Positions 5,820-6,066 of a DNA stretch of 6,066 bases are shown here, in pieces. Origin of the DNA: Lonsdalea britannica (GTDB lineage: Bacteria; Pseudomonadota; Gammaproteobacteria; Enterobacterales; Enterobacteriaceae); the NCBI RefSeq assembly GCF_946477055.1, contig NZ_CAMKXG010000218.1:1-6066 (forward strand), read 5' to 3'. Position 1 is the stretch's first letter. Every line of letters starts with the position of its first letter. Under the pieces are notes generated by a model. It worked only from the letters and a program-made list of their open reading frames with translations. It ran no database searches and was not told the DNA's origin. The position numbers were made by a program, and so were the translations under genes.

Positions 5820-5862
5820 GTGTTATAGCAGGTTGGAGATTTATAACAGGCTGCTATAACAC
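5820..5862 (+). repeat. Perfect 12-bp inverted repeat after proA
   Basis: GTGTTATAGCAG at 5820-5831 and CTGCTATAACAC at 5851-5862 are exact reverse complements with a 19-base spacer. The spacer holds a further TATAACA at 5842-5848, so TGTTATA occurs once forward and twice inverted. The repeat begins seven bases after the proA stop. It is followed by an A-run rather than a T-run, so it is not a standard + strand terminator. It may protect the proBA 3' end or be a protein binding site. Confidence 0.7.
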
Positions 5863-5863
5863 G

Positions 5864-5908
5864 AAAAAAGCGCTCGGCTGTCCGATTATAAAATCGGCAG
5901 ACGAGCGC
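5864..5908 (-). terminator. Intrinsic terminator facing the minus strand, between proA and tRNA-Thr
   Basis: GCGCTCG at 5870-5876 pairs with CGAGCGC at 5902-5908. The inner part continues after a G/A mismatch with CTG/CAG, a bulged T, then CCGAT/ATCGG around a 6-base loop. In total about 15 bp pair. Six A at 5864-5869 precede it, so on the minus strand the stem is followed by TTTTTT, the textbook layout. On the + strand no T-run follows. No minus-strand gene is present in the window for it to serve. Confidence 0.65.
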
Positions 5909-5915
5909 CAGATGC

Positions 5916-5944
5916 TTGACTTGCCGGCATGATTTCACTAGTTT
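5916..5944 (+). promoter_or_regulatory. Predicted promoter of tRNA-Thr
   Basis: TTGACT at 5916-5921 matches the -35 consensus at five of six positions. TAGTTT at 5939-5944 follows at 17-base spacing as a weak -10 (three of six). Just downstream comes CACCCC, a GC-rich stretch of the kind seen in stringently controlled stable RNA promoters. The start would be near 5951, giving a 5' leader of about 39 bases to be removed by RNase P. Confidence 0.5.
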
Positions 5945-5989
5945 GTCACCCCGTAACGCATCGTCAGGCACTCGCAGGACGACCAAAAA

Positions 5990-6065
5990 GCCGATATAGC
6001 TCAGTTGGTAGAGCAGCGCATTCGTAATGCGAAGGTCGTAGGTTCGACTCCTATTATCGGCACCA
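5990..6065 (+). tRNA. thrW: tRNA-Thr with anticodon CGU (reads ACG)
   Basis: The cloverleaf is complete. The acceptor stem is GCCGATA (5990-5996) with TATCGGC (6055-6061), discriminator A, and an encoded CCA at 6063-6065. The D arm is GCTC/GAGC, the anticodon stem is around loop TTCGTAA with anticodon CGT, and the T arm is GTAGG-TTCGACT-CCTAT. It matches E. coli thrW as recalled and has the same place after proA. It decodes ACG codons. The 3' end of thrW is a known integration site (the CP4-6 prophage in E. coli K-12). The window ends one base later, so nothing can be said about an inserted element here. Confidence 0.97.
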
Positions 6066-6066
6066 T

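Noticed and set aside
1..6066. CRISPR array, insertion sequence or prophage gene
   Set aside because: No regularly spaced repeats, transposase, integrase or terminal repeats with target duplication were seen.

Overview
The window reads as a chromosomal segment of a gammaproteobacterium of the order Enterobacterales. The FrsA C-terminus, Crl, ProB, ProA and tRNA-Thr(CGU) are all close to the Escherichia coli versions as I recall them, and the order frsA - crl - proB - proA - thrW matches the E. coli backbone. Two differences argue against E. coli or Salmonella. There is no phoE porin gene between crl and proB, and a yfiR-yfiN-yfiB operon sits between frsA and crl, whereas in E. coli that operon is elsewhere on the chromosome. 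A plant- or insect-associated enterobacterium such as the Dickeya/Pectobacterium/Brenneria group is my best guess, but the genus cannot be fixed from this sequence alone.

Layout, all genes on the + strand. Bases 1-348 are the end of frsA. Bases 349-541 are a non-coding leader with several short dyads. Bases 542-2818 hold yfiR, yfiN and yfiB, packed with an 8-base overlap and then an 8-base gap, so they are almost certainly one transcript. Bases 2819-2943 hold a stem-loop and a probable crl promoter framed by an inverted repeat. Bases 2944-3318 are crl. Bases 3319-3445 contain a possible crl terminator, a strong 11-bp hairpin and a pyrimidine-rich leader. Bases 3446-5813 are proB and proA, 10 bases apart. 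Bases 5814-5989 contain a perfect 12-bp inverted repeat, a hairpin shaped like a terminator for the opposite strand, and a tRNA promoter. Bases 5990-6065 are tRNA-Thr(CGU), after which the window ends.

How the genes work together. YfiR (periplasmic repressor), YfiN (inner-membrane diguanylate cyclase) and YfiB (outer-membrane peptidoglycan-binding lipoprotein) form the known YfiBNR envelope-stress switch, which sets cyclic di-GMP and so biofilm or motility behaviour. The next gene, crl, encodes the factor that helps sigma-S join RNA polymerase and promotes curli and biofilm genes. Two regulators of sessile life are therefore side by side here. ProB and ProA carry out the first two steps of proline synthesis from glutamate.

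I found no wholly new gene system. All protein genes belong to known families with key residues intact, apart from a non-consensus residue in the YfiN active-site motif and a degenerate inhibitory site. The unexplained signals lie in the intergenic regions: the reverse-facing terminator and 12-bp repeat after proA, the dyad framing the crl promoter, the hairpin before proB, and the dyads before yfiR. These were read by eye and not tested statistically.
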